In this document: positions 9,256 to 19,407 of the stretch, piece after piece
Layout of the letters: the number at the start of each line of letters is the position of its first letter
Position numbering within the stretch: the stretch's first letter is position 1
Position numbers and translations under genes: made by a program
The notes under the pieces: generated by a model
What the model was told of the DNA's origin: nothing
What the model saw: only the letters and a program-made list of their open reading frames with translations
The model's database searches: none
From: Nocardioides marmorisolisilvae
GTDB taxonomy: Bacteria; Actinomycetota; Actinomycetes; Propionibacteriales; Nocardioidaceae
NCBI RefSeq assembly: GCF_003725775.1
Contig: NZ_RJSG01000001.1
Coordinates: 526,746-590,745 of the forward strand
Length of the DNA: 64,000 nt
Reading direction: 5' to 3'

Positions 9256-9957
9256 GTGATCATCGACGCGCTTCAGCTCTTCGGCCTGAGCTGGATGGAC
9301 CCGAATGCTCTGCTGCAGCATTTCGGGCAGTCGATGTTCTGGATCAGCCTGCTGATCGTCTTCGTCGAGTGCGGCCTGTTCTTCCCGGTGCTGCCGGGCG
9401 ACACCCTGCTGTTCGCGATGGGCATCTTCCTGGCCTCCGACGAGATCAAGATCTTCCACGGCGGGCACCACATGGACCTGCCGGCGGCCCTGGTGCTGTT
9501 CACGGTCGCCGCGTTCCTCGGCAACGTCTCCGGCTACGAGATCGGCCGCCTGGTCGGTCCACCGCTGGCCCAGCGCGACGGCCGGATCCTGAAGAAGAAG
9601 TACTTCGACCAGACCGGCGAGTTCTTCGACAAGCACGGCAACAAGGCACTGGTGATCGGCCGGTTCGTGCCCTTCGTGCGCACCTACATCACGGTGGTCG
9701 CGGGCATCACCCAGATGGACCGGCGCCGGTTCCTGACCTGGAGCGCCGTCGGTGCGGTGCTGTGGGTCGCCTCGATCCTGCTGCTCGGTTTCTTCCTGGG
9801 CACCACGTTCCCGTGGCTGCGCGACCGGATCGACCTGGTCATCCTGGCGATCCTCGCCTTCTCGGCGATCCCGGTCGGCATCGAGTGGCTGCGGCACCGC
9901 CGCAAGCGCGGGGCGCTCAAGGCCGCGACCCCGGCGCCCTCAGACGTCGAGGTCTGA
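9256..9957 (+). CDS. DedA family membrane protein
   Basis: A 233-aa integral membrane protein of the DedA/VTT family, implicated in undecaprenyl phosphate or phospholipid translocation and envelope homeostasis. It shows FVECGLFFPVLPGDTLLF, GNVSGYEIGRLVG and the hallmark GRFVPFVRTYITVVAG with paired arginines. A basic tail (RHRRKRG) follows the last helix. The start is GTG 9256; no good ribosome binding site precedes it, so it may be leaderless. The last 18 bases overlap convergent pyrE. Confidence 0.9.
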   Translation: MIIDALQLFGLSWMDPNALLQHFGQSMFWISLLIVFVECGLFFPVLPGDTLLFAMGIFLASDEIKIFHGGHHMDLPAALVLFTVAAFLGNVSGYEIGRLVGPPLAQRDGRILKKKYFDQTGEFFDKHGNKALVIGRFVPFVRTYITVVAGITQMDRRRFLTWSAVGAVLWVASILLLGFFLGTTFPWLRDRIDLVILAILAFSAIPVGIEWLRHRRKRGALKAATPAPSDVEV

Positions 9958-10479
9958 GATCCCCACCGCGTAGCGGTACTCGAGGCCCTCGGCCTCGACC
10001 TTCTCGCGCGCCCCGGTGTCACGGTCCACGATCACCGCGACGCCGACGACGATCGCGCCCTGCTCGCGCAGCACCTGGACCGCCTCGAGGACCGAACCAC
10101 CGGTGGTCGAGGTGTCCTCGACGGCCAGCACCCGACGACCTTCGACCGGCGGCCCCTCGATCTGCTTCTGCAGACCGTGCGCCTTCTGGGCCTTGCGGAC
10201 CACGAAGGCGTCCAGCGTCCGGCCGGCGGCAGCGGCCTGGTGCATCATCGCCACCGCGATCGGGTCGGCACCGAGCGTCAGGCCGCCCACCGCGTCGAAG
10301 TCCCAGTCGGCGGTGAGCTCGAGCATGGTCCGGCCGATCACCGGAGCCGCGACGGCGTCCAGGGTCACCCGGCGCATGTCGACGTAGTAGTCGGCTTCGC
10401 GGCCCGAGGCCAGCGTCACCTTGCCGCGGACGACTGCCTTGCTGTTGACCTGGTCGAGGAGGACTTCGCGATCCGACAT
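9940..10479 (-). CDS. pyrE: Orotate phosphoribosyltransferase
   Basis: Transfers phosphoribosyl from PRPP to orotate to make orotidine monophosphate in pyrimidine synthesis. The 179-aa protein contains the PRPP-binding motif VLAVEDTSTTGGS and the flexible catalytic loop with RKAQKAHG, and YYVDMRR near the N-terminus. Length fits the short actinobacterial form. It overlaps the convergent DedA gene by 18 bases and sits 22 bases downstream of the sortase gene on the same strand, so the two may be cotranscribed. Confidence 0.96.
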   Translation of the reverse strand: MSDREVLLDQVNSKAVVRGKVTLASGREADYYVDMRRVTLDAVAAPVIGRTMLELTADWDFDAVGGLTLGADPIAVAMMHQAAAAGRTLDAFVVRKAQKAHGLQKQIEGPPVEGRRVLAVEDTSTTGGSVLEAVQVLREQGAIVVGVAVIVDRDTGAREKVEAEGLEYRYAVGISDLDV

Positions 10480-10501
10480 GGCCCGAAGGCTAGTCGACCC
10501 C

Positions 10502-11242
10502 CTAGTCGACCGGGTGGGCGATCGTCTTCTTGCGCTGGGACACGAGGTGCCCGAAGGCGATCATCCGGTTGTCGGTGTGGAAGATCTCCGAGCAGGTGGT
10601 CAGCGTGATCAGCCGCTTGAACTTGGTGTTCGGGTTGACCTTCGGGCTGTTCGAGCTCGGGTTGTGCGGGATCGGATCCAGCACCCAGACACCGGTGAAG
10701 GAGATGACCAGGTCGTTGGGGTTGGTGTCCAGCACGTAGGTGTAGGTGTAGGTCTTCGTCTCGACGATGACCTTGTCGCCCGGCCGCAGCTCCGGCATGT
10801 GCCGCAGCGGCTCGCCGTGGGTGACTCGGTGGGCAGCCAGCGCGTAGTTGCCGACCTGACCGGCACCGGCGGTGTCGATGAAGTGGCCGAAGGCGCCCTT
10901 GTCCAGGACGCTCGCCTTGTCGGTGCCCTCGAGGACCGGTACGACGTACTTCTTGCCGAACCTCGGGATCCGGATCAGCGCGTCGGCCTGACCCTTCGGG
11001 CAGAACCGGTCGCAGCCGGCGCCCGCGGCCCAGTCCTCCTGGAGCTGCGAGGTGATCTCGCGCTGGTGCTTCTTCGCGATGATGTTCGTGCCCCACAGCT
11101 GCCAGGCGACGTACCCCAGCAGGCTGAGGCCGGCCAGGATCAGGCCCATCCCGATCCAGAACGCGATCCGTCGCCCCGTACTGCGCTTGCTCTCCGGCTT
11201 CTCGACGCTCGCGTCGACCCCGGCCCCCACGTCTTCGGTCAC
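10502..11242 (-). CDS. Class E sortase
   Basis: A 246-aa membrane-anchored cysteine transpeptidase that attaches LAXTG-type surface proteins to the cell wall. A basic N-terminus and one transmembrane helix (about 24-48) precede the sortase barrel. The catalytic triad is visible: His in NYALAAHRVTHG, Cys in LITLTTCSEIF and Arg in HTDNRMIAFG. The extra Cys pair in AGCDRFCPKG before the barrel is an unusual detail. No adjacent gene encodes a credible LAXTG substrate, so this looks like a housekeeping sortase E. Confidence 0.92.
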   Translation of the reverse strand: MTEDVGAGVDASVEKPESKRSTGRRIAFWIGMGLILAGLSLLGYVAWQLWGTNIIAKKHQREITSQLQEDWAAGAGCDRFCPKGQADALIRIPRFGKKYVVPVLEGTDKASVLDKGAFGHFIDTAGAGQVGNYALAAHRVTHGEPLRHMPELRPGDKVIVETKTYTYTYVLDTNPNDLVISFTGVWVLDPIPHNPSSNSPKVNPNTKFKRLITLTTCSEIFHTDNRMIAFGHLVSQRKKTIAHPVD

Positions 11243-11272
11243 CCCGACATTCTGAACTACTACTGTCTACCT

Positions 11273-12433
11273 ATGGGCCGCAATGCCATGCGTTTGGACG
11301 GAATCGGCTCGACGATCTTCGCGGAGATGTCCGCCCTGGCGGTCCGCACGGGCTCGGTGAACCTCGGTCAGGGCTTCCCCGACGAGGACGGTCCCGAGGA
11401 GGTCCTCGAGGCTGCGGTGGCCGCGCTGCGCGGTGGTCGCAACCAGTACCCGCCCGGCCACGGCACCCCCGAGCTGCTCGACGCGGTCATCGCCCACCAG
11501 CAGCGGCACTACGGCCTCGCGCTGGACCGCAGCCAGGTGGTGGCGACGACCGGGGCCACCGAGGCGATCGCCGGGGCTCTGCTCGGTCTGGTCAACCCCG
11601 GCGACGAGGTGGTCGTGCTGGAGCCGTACTACGACTCCTACGTGGCGATGATCCAGATCGCCGGCGGGGTGCGCCGTCCGGTGACCCTGCGGGCTCCGGA
11701 CTTCCGGCTCGACCTCGACGAGATGGCCGCGGCGATCACCCCGCGGACCAGGCTGATCCTGCTCAACACCCCGCACAACCCCACCGGAACGGTGCTCACC
11801 CGCACCGAGCTCGAGGGTGTCGCGGCCCTGGCGATCGAGCACGACCTGGTCGTGGTCACCGACGAGGTCTACGAGCACCTCACCTACGGCGTCCCGCACA
11901 TCCCGATGGCCACCCTGCCCGGGATGTTCGAGCGGACCCTGACGCTCTCCAGCATCGGCAAGAGCTTCTCGGTCACCGGCTGGAAGGTCGGCTGGGCCAG
12001 CGGGCCCGCCGAGCTGGTCGCGGCGGTCGAGGGCGCGAAGAACTGGCTGACCTACGTCTCCGGCGGACCGCTGCAGCCGGCGGCCGCGGTGGCACTCGAC
12101 CAGCACGACGCGTTCCACCAGAAGCTCGCCGCGGACCTGCACGGCAAGCGCGACCTGCTCTGCGACGGCCTCGAGGCCCTCGGGATGAGGGTCTACCGGC
12201 CGGACGGGACCTACTTCGCGACCACGGACGTCTCCGCGTTCGGCCATGCCGACGGCCGGGCCTTCTGCCTGGCCCTGCCGGAGACGGCGGGCGTGGTCGC
12301 GATCCCCTCGCAGGTCTTCTACGACGACCAGGACGAGGGCCGGCACCTGGTGCGCTGGGCGTTCTGCAAGAAGCCGAGCGTGATCGAGGAAGGGCTGCGC
12401 CGCCTGGGCGCGGCCGACCTCAGCGCCGGCTGA
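11273..12433 (+). CDS. Class I/II pyridoxal-phosphate aminotransferase (DapC-like)
   Basis: A 386-aa fold-type I aminotransferase. It has NQYPPGHGTPELL, the PLP-contacting LLNTPHNPTGTVL, DEVYEHLTYG, and the Schiff-base lysine in LSSIGKSFSVTGWKVGW, with the substrate carboxylate arginine near the C-terminus (LVRWAFCKKP). The overall look matches actinobacterial DapC/N-succinyldiaminopimelate aminotransferases, though kynurenine aminotransferase-like enzymes are similar. ATG 11273 follows a TACTGT-like -10 by about ten bases, so the mRNA may be leaderless. It is divergent from the sortase gene by 30 bases. Confidence 0.85.
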   Translation: MGRNAMRLDGIGSTIFAEMSALAVRTGSVNLGQGFPDEDGPEEVLEAAVAALRGGRNQYPPGHGTPELLDAVIAHQQRHYGLALDRSQVVATTGATEAIAGALLGLVNPGDEVVVLEPYYDSYVAMIQIAGGVRRPVTLRAPDFRLDLDEMAAAITPRTRLILLNTPHNPTGTVLTRTELEGVAALAIEHDLVVVTDEVYEHLTYGVPHIPMATLPGMFERTLTLSSIGKSFSVTGWKVGWASGPAELVAAVEGAKNWLTYVSGGPLQPAAAVALDQHDAFHQKLAADLHGKRDLLCDGLEALGMRVYRPDGTYFATTDVSAFGHADGRAFCLALPETAGVVAIPSQVFYDDQDEGRHLVRWAFCKKPSVIEEGLRRLGAADLSAG

Positions 12434-12460
12434 GCAGCCGGGCGGTCACCAGACGGGAGG

Positions 12461-13606
12461 TCACCAGACGGGCGGGCGCTGCTGCGGGTCGCTCGGTGGT
12501 GCCTGGAACGGGCTCCGCGGACCGGCGTACGGCGTCTCGGCGAACCAGTCCCGCACCGGGCGGCGCATCAGCAGACCGGCGGTGGCACCGATCACGGCGA
12601 CGTAGGGCAGCGAGAACGGGAAGCCCAGCACGCTGACGAACCCGGCCACCCAGGTCGAGACCAGCAGCAGGATCCAGGCCCAGCGCACCCGCCGCCAGAC
12701 CAGCAGCGCGAGCGCGATGGCACCCGCGGACCAGATCACGAACACGATCGAGGCGCCGGTCGCCACCGAGGTGACGGTGTCGACGTCGAAGGAGTCGTTC
12801 CAGCCCGGGCTCTTCTGGATCTCCTGGGCCACCCAGGGCTTGTTCACCAGCAGCACCACGAACACGAACGCGTAGCCCACCGCGACGACCGAGCTGAAGA
12901 TCCAGGTGAGGATGCACGCGAGCCGGACCTGGGAAGGACGAAGACCGGCGCTGTCCGGCGCCGGGGCGGTCGCCGGAGCCGCGATCGGAGCGGGCCAGCT
13001 GGTGGGCGCCGGCCAGTCCGTCGCCGACGGCGGCGCGACCTGCCCCCATCCGGGCGTCGGCGGCGGTTGCGCCGATCCCGGCGTCGGCGGCGCCCAGGCC
13101 ACCGGGGCGCTCGGCGGGCGCGGTTCCTGCGACTGCGGCCGTCGCTCAGGGCGTGGCCGGACCGTGATCGGTCGGCCCGCGAACCAGTCGCCACCCGGCC
13201 CGCTCCAGAGCAGGGCGGCGAAGACCACGAGTGCCAGGGCGAGGATCCCGGTGAGCACGCTCGCGATGGACGCGGTCAGCACCAGCGCCGCCGAGACCGT
13301 CACACCGATGCGGGCTCCGCGATGACCCTGGAGCACGAAGACGCCGAGGATGCTCGAGGCTGCAGCCGCGACGCCGGTGACGTAGAGGGACCAGCGCACC
13401 AGATCGGTCGCGTCGCCGAGGGAGATCCCGAGACCCTTCACCCAGCCCGAGCTGATCGCCTCCGAGAGCCGCTCGCGCATGTCGACGCTGTCGAGCTGGC
13501 CCATCGTGTTGAAGACCGCGAGCACCAGCAGCACGGAGGCGCCCGCGATCGCCCACCCGGCCAGGGTGACCTGGCTGGGGCGCGCGCTCGGATCGGGCTG
13601 GCTCAT
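12461..13606 (-). CDS. Membrane protein with internally duplicated four-helix unit
   Basis: A 381-aa protein made of two similar halves. Each begins with PSQV followed by LA (residues about 8 and 223) and contains about four transmembrane helices, and each first helix leads into an amphipathic acidic segment. The halves are joined by a roughly 60-residue Pro/Ala/Trp-rich linker (PTPG, PAPTSWPAP) that is probably cytoplasmic or disordered. ATG 13606 (MSQPDPSARPSQV) is chosen because longer versions add only low-complexity sequence. No known family is recognised and no catalytic motif is seen. Confidence 0.7.
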   Translation of the reverse strand: MSQPDPSARPSQVTLAGWAIAGASVLLVLAVFNTMGQLDSVDMRERLSEAISSGWVKGLGISLGDATDLVRWSLYVTGVAAAASSILGVFVLQGHRGARIGVTVSAALVLTASIASVLTGILALALVVFAALLWSGPGGDWFAGRPITVRPRPERRPQSQEPRPPSAPVAWAPPTPGSAQPPPTPGWGQVAPPSATDWPAPTSWPAPIAAPATAPAPDSAGLRPSQVRLACILTWIFSSVVAVGYAFVFVVLLVNKPWVAQEIQKSPGWNDSFDVDTVTSVATGASIVFVIWSAGAIALALLVWRRVRWAWILLLVSTWVAGFVSVLGFPFSLPYVAVIGATAGLLMRRPVRDWFAETPYAGPRSPFQAPPSDPQQRPPVW

Positions 13607-13691
13607 GCCTCCATTCAACCAAGTGCTGTGAACACGCCGACCAGGTCCTGCCCCGCGATGCAAGCACGAGCAAGCACCGTCCCTACACTCG

Positions 13692-14510
13692 ATGTCCATG
13701 AGCCCCGTCGCTCGACCCACGGCTGCGTTCTTCGACCTGGACAAGACGATCATCGCCAGGTCGAGCACGTTCGCGTTCAGCCGCGAGTTCCAGGCGGGCG
13801 GGTTGATCTCGCGCGGTGCGGTGCTGCGGTCGGCGTACGCGCAGTTCGTCTACCTGGTGGGCGGCGCGGACCACGACCAGATGGAGAAGATGCGGCAGTT
13901 CATGTCGCAGCTGTGCGCCGGCTGGGACGTGCAGACGGTCAAGGACATCGTCGGGGACACCTTGCACAACATCGTCGACCCGATGGTCTACGACGAGGCG
14001 GTCAGCCTGATCGAGGAGCACCACGCCGCCGGCCGGGACGTGATCATCGTGTCGACCAGCGGCGCGGAGATGGTGGAGCCGATCGGCGAGATGCTCGGCG
14101 CCGACCACGTCGTCGCGACCCGGATGGAGGTCGCCGACGGGCGCTACACCGGGAAGATCAACTTCTACGCCTACGCCGAGAACAAGGCCAAGGCGGTCAA
14201 GGACCTGGCCCGCAAGCGCGGCTACGACCTGGCCGAGTGCTACGCCTACAGCGACTCGGTCACCGACGTGCACATGCTCGAGACGGTCGGGCACCCGTAC
14301 GCCGTCAACCCCGACAAGGACCTGCGCAAGATCGCCGTCGAGCGCGACTGGCCGATCCTCGTCTTCCAGCGCCCGGTCGCCCTCGGCAGCCGGGTCAAGC
14401 TCCCGCCGGCCAAGCCGACGCTGACGGCTCTGGCGATCGCTGGCGTGGCCGGCATCGGGGCCGCGATGTGGGTGCACGCGCGCCGGGCACGGCGCGAGCA
14501 GCCTCTCTGA
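13692..14510 (+). CDS. HAD-IB family hydrolase (SerB-like, Rv3661 type)
   Basis: A 272-aa phosphatase-like protein of HAD subfamily IB. Motif I is FFDLDKTIIARSS with the nucleophile and acid/base aspartates, motif II is IIVSTSGAE, and motif IV is YAYSDSVTDVHMLE. A C-terminal hydrophobic stretch (ALAIAGVAGIGAAMWV) then ARRARR suggests a membrane anchor. A TACACT -10 box lies just upstream of the ATG, so the transcript may be leaderless. ATG 13698 is a second possible start. It is followed by the structured RNA locus, as with Rv3661 in mycobacteria. The substrate is unknown. Confidence 0.88.
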   Translation: MSMSPVARPTAAFFDLDKTIIARSSTFAFSREFQAGGLISRGAVLRSAYAQFVYLVGGADHDQMEKMRQFMSQLCAGWDVQTVKDIVGDTLHNIVDPMVYDEAVSLIEEHHAAGRDVIIVSTSGAEMVEPIGEMLGADHVVATRMEVADGRYTGKINFYAYAENKAKAVKDLARKRGYDLAECYAYSDSVTDVHMLETVGHPYAVNPDKDLRKIAVERDWPILVFQRPVALGSRVKLPPAKPTLTALAIAGVAGIGAAMWVHARRARREQPL

Positions 14511-14577
14511 AACCGACTCCGCGCGGCCGTTGGGCGGGGCGACACGCGCGCCTCTTCGTGCCCGGAAAAGTCAACCC

Positions 14578-14606
14578 TTGAACTCGCCCCGGCACCGGGT
14601 TAGACA
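14578..14606 (+). promoter_or_regulatory. Sigma70-type promoter of the structured RNA
   Basis: TTGAAC (14578-14583) and TAGACA (14601-14606) are separated by exactly 17 bases. This is the best housekeeping-type promoter that I can see in the window. It points into a 200-base stretch without a gene and would start RNA near 14612-14614. Confidence 0.7.
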
Positions 14607-14612
14607 GGGTGG

Positions 14613-14787
14613 CAACAACTCCAGACCAGCACACGGACACGGAACCCACGCGCCGATCTCCCTTCCTACAGGGCGTATGCAGACCGGGACACTCCCGGGG
14701 CAACAGTTAGACCGTGCACGCTTGTTAGCCCAGGCCCGTGTGTTCGAGCGGCATCGAGGGCACGCCCCCCGGTGCCGCTCATCTCGT
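14613..14787 (+). ncRNA. Probable Ms1 / 6S-like RNA
   Basis: The 297 bases between the HAD-IB gene and the Rv3662c-family gene hold no credible protein. They hold a strong promoter followed by strongly structured sequence. CACACGG at about 14630 can pair with CCGTGTG at about 14736 to close a long stem. Inside are CCGGGA-CAC-TCCCGG, a GGGCAACA/TGTTAGCCC stem, and at the 3' end a perfect 8-bp hairpin GAGCGGCA/TGCCGCTC (14746-14780) with a six-C loop. In mycobacteria the abundant RNA-polymerase-binding RNA Ms1 (MTS2823) lies between the same two genes. Ends are inferred. Confidence 0.7.
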
Positions 14788-14807
14788 TCCGGGATGGTCG
14801 AGCCCGG

Positions 14808-15554
14808 TCAGCCCTTGAGCGGCGAGGCCTCGGTGCCCGCGGAGTACGCCTGCGGCGCGTAGAGCAGCCAGGAGTGCATCCCGTTCTGACCGCCGACCGC
14901 GTAGCCGCGCAGGTTCGACTCGTACGCCGACCGCAGGGCCAGGTGGCCTGCCTCCGGCACGACCACCGACGCCGGGTCGACGCCGCGGGCGACCAGCACC
15001 AGGCGCTCGGCGGCGCGGGCGACGATCCCGTTGTGGGAGGCGAACGGCGCGACCGTGGCCAGGTCGGCGTGCACCAGGGCGGCGACGAGCATCGCCGGCA
15101 CCGTGGTCGAGAGCAGGGTCTCGGCCAGGCCGTTCAGCCGCGCGGCGGCCTCGGCGCTGACCGGACGGCCGAGCTCGTCCTCGGCCACGACGCCCTTGCC
15201 GGCCAGCGCGTGCAGCCGGGCGAAGGCCTGGAGCGGCGAGGTCCCGAGCACCGGGACGAGCGCGAGCATGCCGGTGCTGACGCGCAGCGCGGCCTGGGCG
15301 ACCTCGTCGGCCTCGCCGCCGCGGACCTGGTCGATGGTGGACGCCGACCCCTCGAGCACCGCCGACGCGTGGGCGCCGCGGAGCAACGACTCGGCGGTCT
15401 GGTCGGGGGTGGTCTGCTTGCGCCCGCGGTCGCGGAGCAGCGCGTCGATCCCGTCCCGAGCGGCCGTCAGACCCGACGGAACACCCTCCAGCCCGATCAG
15501 CCAGGCGAGAGGATCGCCCGCCGCAGGAGCGGGGACACGCAGAGGTTCAGCCAC
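14808..15554 (-). CDS. Rv3662c-family protein, candidate degenerate Fic-fold
   Basis: A 248-aa mostly helical protein with the genomic position of Rv3662c; homologues are often vaguely called oxidoreductases. I see a possible Fic (AMP-transferase) relationship. HASAVLEGSAS at about residues 62-72 matches the inhibitory motif (S/T)xxxE(G/N), and VAPFASHNGIVARAAERLVL at about 168-187 lines up with HPFxxGNGRxxR but lacks the catalytic His and the second Gly. GTG 15554 is preferred; a longer frame to 15608 would overlap the start of the divergent methyltransferase. Confidence 0.65.
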   Translation of the reverse strand: MAEPLRVPAPAAGDPLAWLIGLEGVPSGLTAARDGIDALLRDRGRKQTTPDQTAESLLRGAHASAVLEGSASTIDQVRGGEADEVAQAALRVSTGMLALVPVLGTSPLQAFARLHALAGKGVVAEDELGRPVSAEAAARLNGLAETLLSTTVPAMLVAALVHADLATVAPFASHNGIVARAAERLVLVARGVDPASVVVPEAGHLALRSAYESNLRGYAVGGQNGMHSWLLYAPQAYSAGTEASPLKG

Positions 15555-15588
15555 ACGGGCAAGGCTATCGGGTACGTTCGACCGCACG

Positions 15589-16491
15589 ATGACCGGCGAG
15601 GACAGCATCCGAACCCCCGAGCGTGCGCGCTCGTTCGCGAAGGTTGCCGACGCCTACGACCGGGCCCGCCCCGGCTATCCCGCCGAGGCCGCCGAGTGGC
15701 TGGTCGGCAGCGGCCGCTCCCGGGTCCTCGAGCTCGGCGCCGGCACCGGCCTGCTCACCGAGCGGCTGGTCGCGGCCGGGCACGACGTGCTCGCGACCGA
15801 CCCGCTGCCGGAGATGCTCGCCCACCTGCGCCGCCGGCTGCCCGACGTACCGGCCGCGGTCGGCACCGCCGAGTCGATCCCGGCGCCGTCGCGCTCGATG
15901 GACGTGGTCGTCAGCGCGGAGTCGTTCCACTGGTTCGACCACGAGCGGGCGCTGGCCGAGATCTCCCGCGTGCTGCGCCCCGGCGGCGTGCTCGCCCTGG
16001 TCTGGAACTTCCGCGACGAGAGCATCCCGTGGGTGCGCAAGCTCGGCCGGATCATCAACCCCGAGCTGGACCCGCCCGACCTGGTCGACCCGCTGCGCAC
16101 CTCGGAGATCTTCGGCTTCGTGGAGTCGCGCGAGTTCGCGTTCTACCAGAGCCTCGGTCGGCCCGAGCTGCTCGACCTGGTCCGCTCGCGGTCCTACATC
16201 GCGGCGATGGAGGACCCGGAGCGCGAGGACGTCCTGGGCCGCGTCGGCGCCCTGTACGACGACTACGGCCGAGGTCCCGACGGGATGCAGCTGCGCTACC
16301 TGACCCGCTGCTACCGGTCCGCGGTGACCAACCAGCCGCCCGCACCCGTGGTCGTCACGCCGGTGCGCGAGCTGACCGACGGAGAGCCCACCCAGGCAGT
16401 CCCCGGTCTCCCCGCGACCGGGCACACCGAGGCCCCGCGCCGCGAGTCCCCACCCGAGGACACCGGCACCCTGCTGATCGACTTCAAGTAA
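15589..16491 (+). CDS. Class I SAM-dependent methyltransferase
   Basis: A 300-aa methyltransferase whose N-terminal 240 residues form a Rossmann fold. It opens with ARSFAKVADAYDRARPGYP, the usual lead-in of UbiE-like enzymes, then VLELGAGTGLLTERL (SAM site), DVVVSAESFHWFDH and RVLRPGGVLALVWN. The last 60 residues are Pro/Glu-rich and probably unstructured; they contain LPATG, which is not a sorting signal because no membrane helix follows. ATG 15589 is chosen at the start of the fold. Target unknown. Confidence 0.85.
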   Translation: MTGEDSIRTPERARSFAKVADAYDRARPGYPAEAAEWLVGSGRSRVLELGAGTGLLTERLVAAGHDVLATDPLPEMLAHLRRRLPDVPAAVGTAESIPAPSRSMDVVVSAESFHWFDHERALAEISRVLRPGGVLALVWNFRDESIPWVRKLGRIINPELDPPDLVDPLRTSEIFGFVESREFAFYQSLGRPELLDLVRSRSYIAAMEDPEREDVLGRVGALYDDYGRGPDGMQLRYLTRCYRSAVTNQPPAPVVVTPVRELTDGEPTQAVPGLPATGHTEAPRRESPPEDTGTLLIDFK

Positions 16492-16577
16492 TCCCGGATT
16501 CCGCCGTTTGGCGGCCCGTGGACCGGGTACCCGGACTAACGCCCTTGACGCACGTGCCGTCGACCAAGGGAGAGATC

Positions 16578-17213
16578 ATGTCCGCAGCCCACGCCCCCGC
16601 ATCCACGCAGCAGAGCCCGCCGACGAGCCCGGTCCCCGCAGCCGCACCGGCCTCGCGGATCGCCGACCCGGCCCCGCTCGGCCTCGCGGCGTTCGCGCTG
16701 ACCACCTTCGTGCTCAGCTTCGCCAACGCCAACATCATCAAGGTCGAACCGGTGGTGTTCGGACTCGCGCTCGCTTACGGCGGCATCGCCCAGCTCGCCG
16801 CGGGCATGTGGGAGTTCGCCAAGGGCAACACCTTCGGAGCGACCGCGTTCAGCTCCTACGGCGCGTTCTGGATCTCGTTCTGGTACCTCACCGGGCACAC
16901 CGACCTGGGCAGCACCAACGCCAACGACATCGGGAACAGCCTGGGCCTGTTCCTGCTCGCCTGGGCCATCTTCACGGCGTACATGACGATCGGAGCGAGC
17001 CGCGTCAGCGGCGCGGTGCTCGCGGTCTTCGCCCTGCTGACCGTGACCTTCGCGCTGCTCTCGTGGGGGGACTTCGCGATGTCCGAGAACGTCACCCACA
17101 TCGGCGGCTGGTTCGGCATCGCGACCGCGATCGCGGCCTGGTACGCCTCGCTGGGCGGCGTCACCGCGTTCACCCACGGCAGGGCGATCGTGCCCACCGG
17201 AGCCCGCGAGTAG
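16578..17213 (+). CDS. satP: Acetate uptake transporter (AceTr/SatP family)
   Basis: A 211-aa protein with six transmembrane helices of the GPR1/FUN34/YaaH family, which imports acetate or succinate with protons. The family start motif appears as ADPAPLGLAAFALTTF (canonical NPAPLGL, here with Asp). A 30-residue Ala/Pro-rich cytoplasmic tail precedes it. AGGGAGAG lies just before ATG 16578. Acetyl-CoA synthetase follows 78 bases downstream on the same strand, so uptake and activation of acetate are probably coexpressed. Confidence 0.92.
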   Translation: MSAAHAPASTQQSPPTSPVPAAAPASRIADPAPLGLAAFALTTFVLSFANANIIKVEPVVFGLALAYGGIAQLAAGMWEFAKGNTFGATAFSSYGAFWISFWYLTGHTDLGSTNANDIGNSLGLFLLAWAIFTAYMTIGASRVSGAVLAVFALLTVTFALLSWGDFAMSENVTHIGGWFGIATAIAAWYASLGGVTAFTHGRAIVPTGARE

Positions 17214-17291
17214 TCCGCCCTCGTCGTCGGGCGGGCTCCGCCCTAGGCTGGCCGGGAACGCCTCGATGAACCCTCACCCCAGGAGCATGCG

Positions 17292-19271
<1,980 letters not shown>

Positions 19272-19407
19272 TCCAAGCCGGGAGCTGAGCGTCGCGAGTC
19301 GCCGTGCATGGCAAGGCGGAGGAGGGAAGGCGTCCTTCAGCGGAGCGCAGCGGAGCGGACGTCGACCGACGACAACGCAGCCAGGTGCGGTGAATCGCGG
19401 CGCTCAG
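19272..19407. other. Non-coding stretch between convergent acs and the MmpS-like gene
   Basis: A 136-base region with no gene. It holds a near-palindrome GCCGTGCATGGC (about 19300-19311), a purine-rich GGCGGAGGAGGGAAGGCG stretch, and two closely spaced AGCGGAGCG units. The composition looks like an intergenic repeat element or transcription end rather than unique sequence, but only one copy is present here. Confidence 0.4.

Noticed and set aside
14395-14703. A 102-codon minus-strand frame in the HAD to Rv3662c gap
   Set aside because: No homology-like features, it overlaps the HAD gene, and the region is better explained by a structured RNA.
14746-14780. Hairpin with a six-C loop considered as a 6C RNA
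   Set aside because: 6C RNAs have two such hairpins and in mycobacteria lie on the other side of the HAD gene; only one C-loop is present and the region fits Ms1 better.
16408-16422. LPATG motif in the C-terminal tail of a methyltransferase, as a possible sortase substrate
   Set aside because: No signal peptide, no following membrane helix and no basic tail, so it cannot be a sorting signal.
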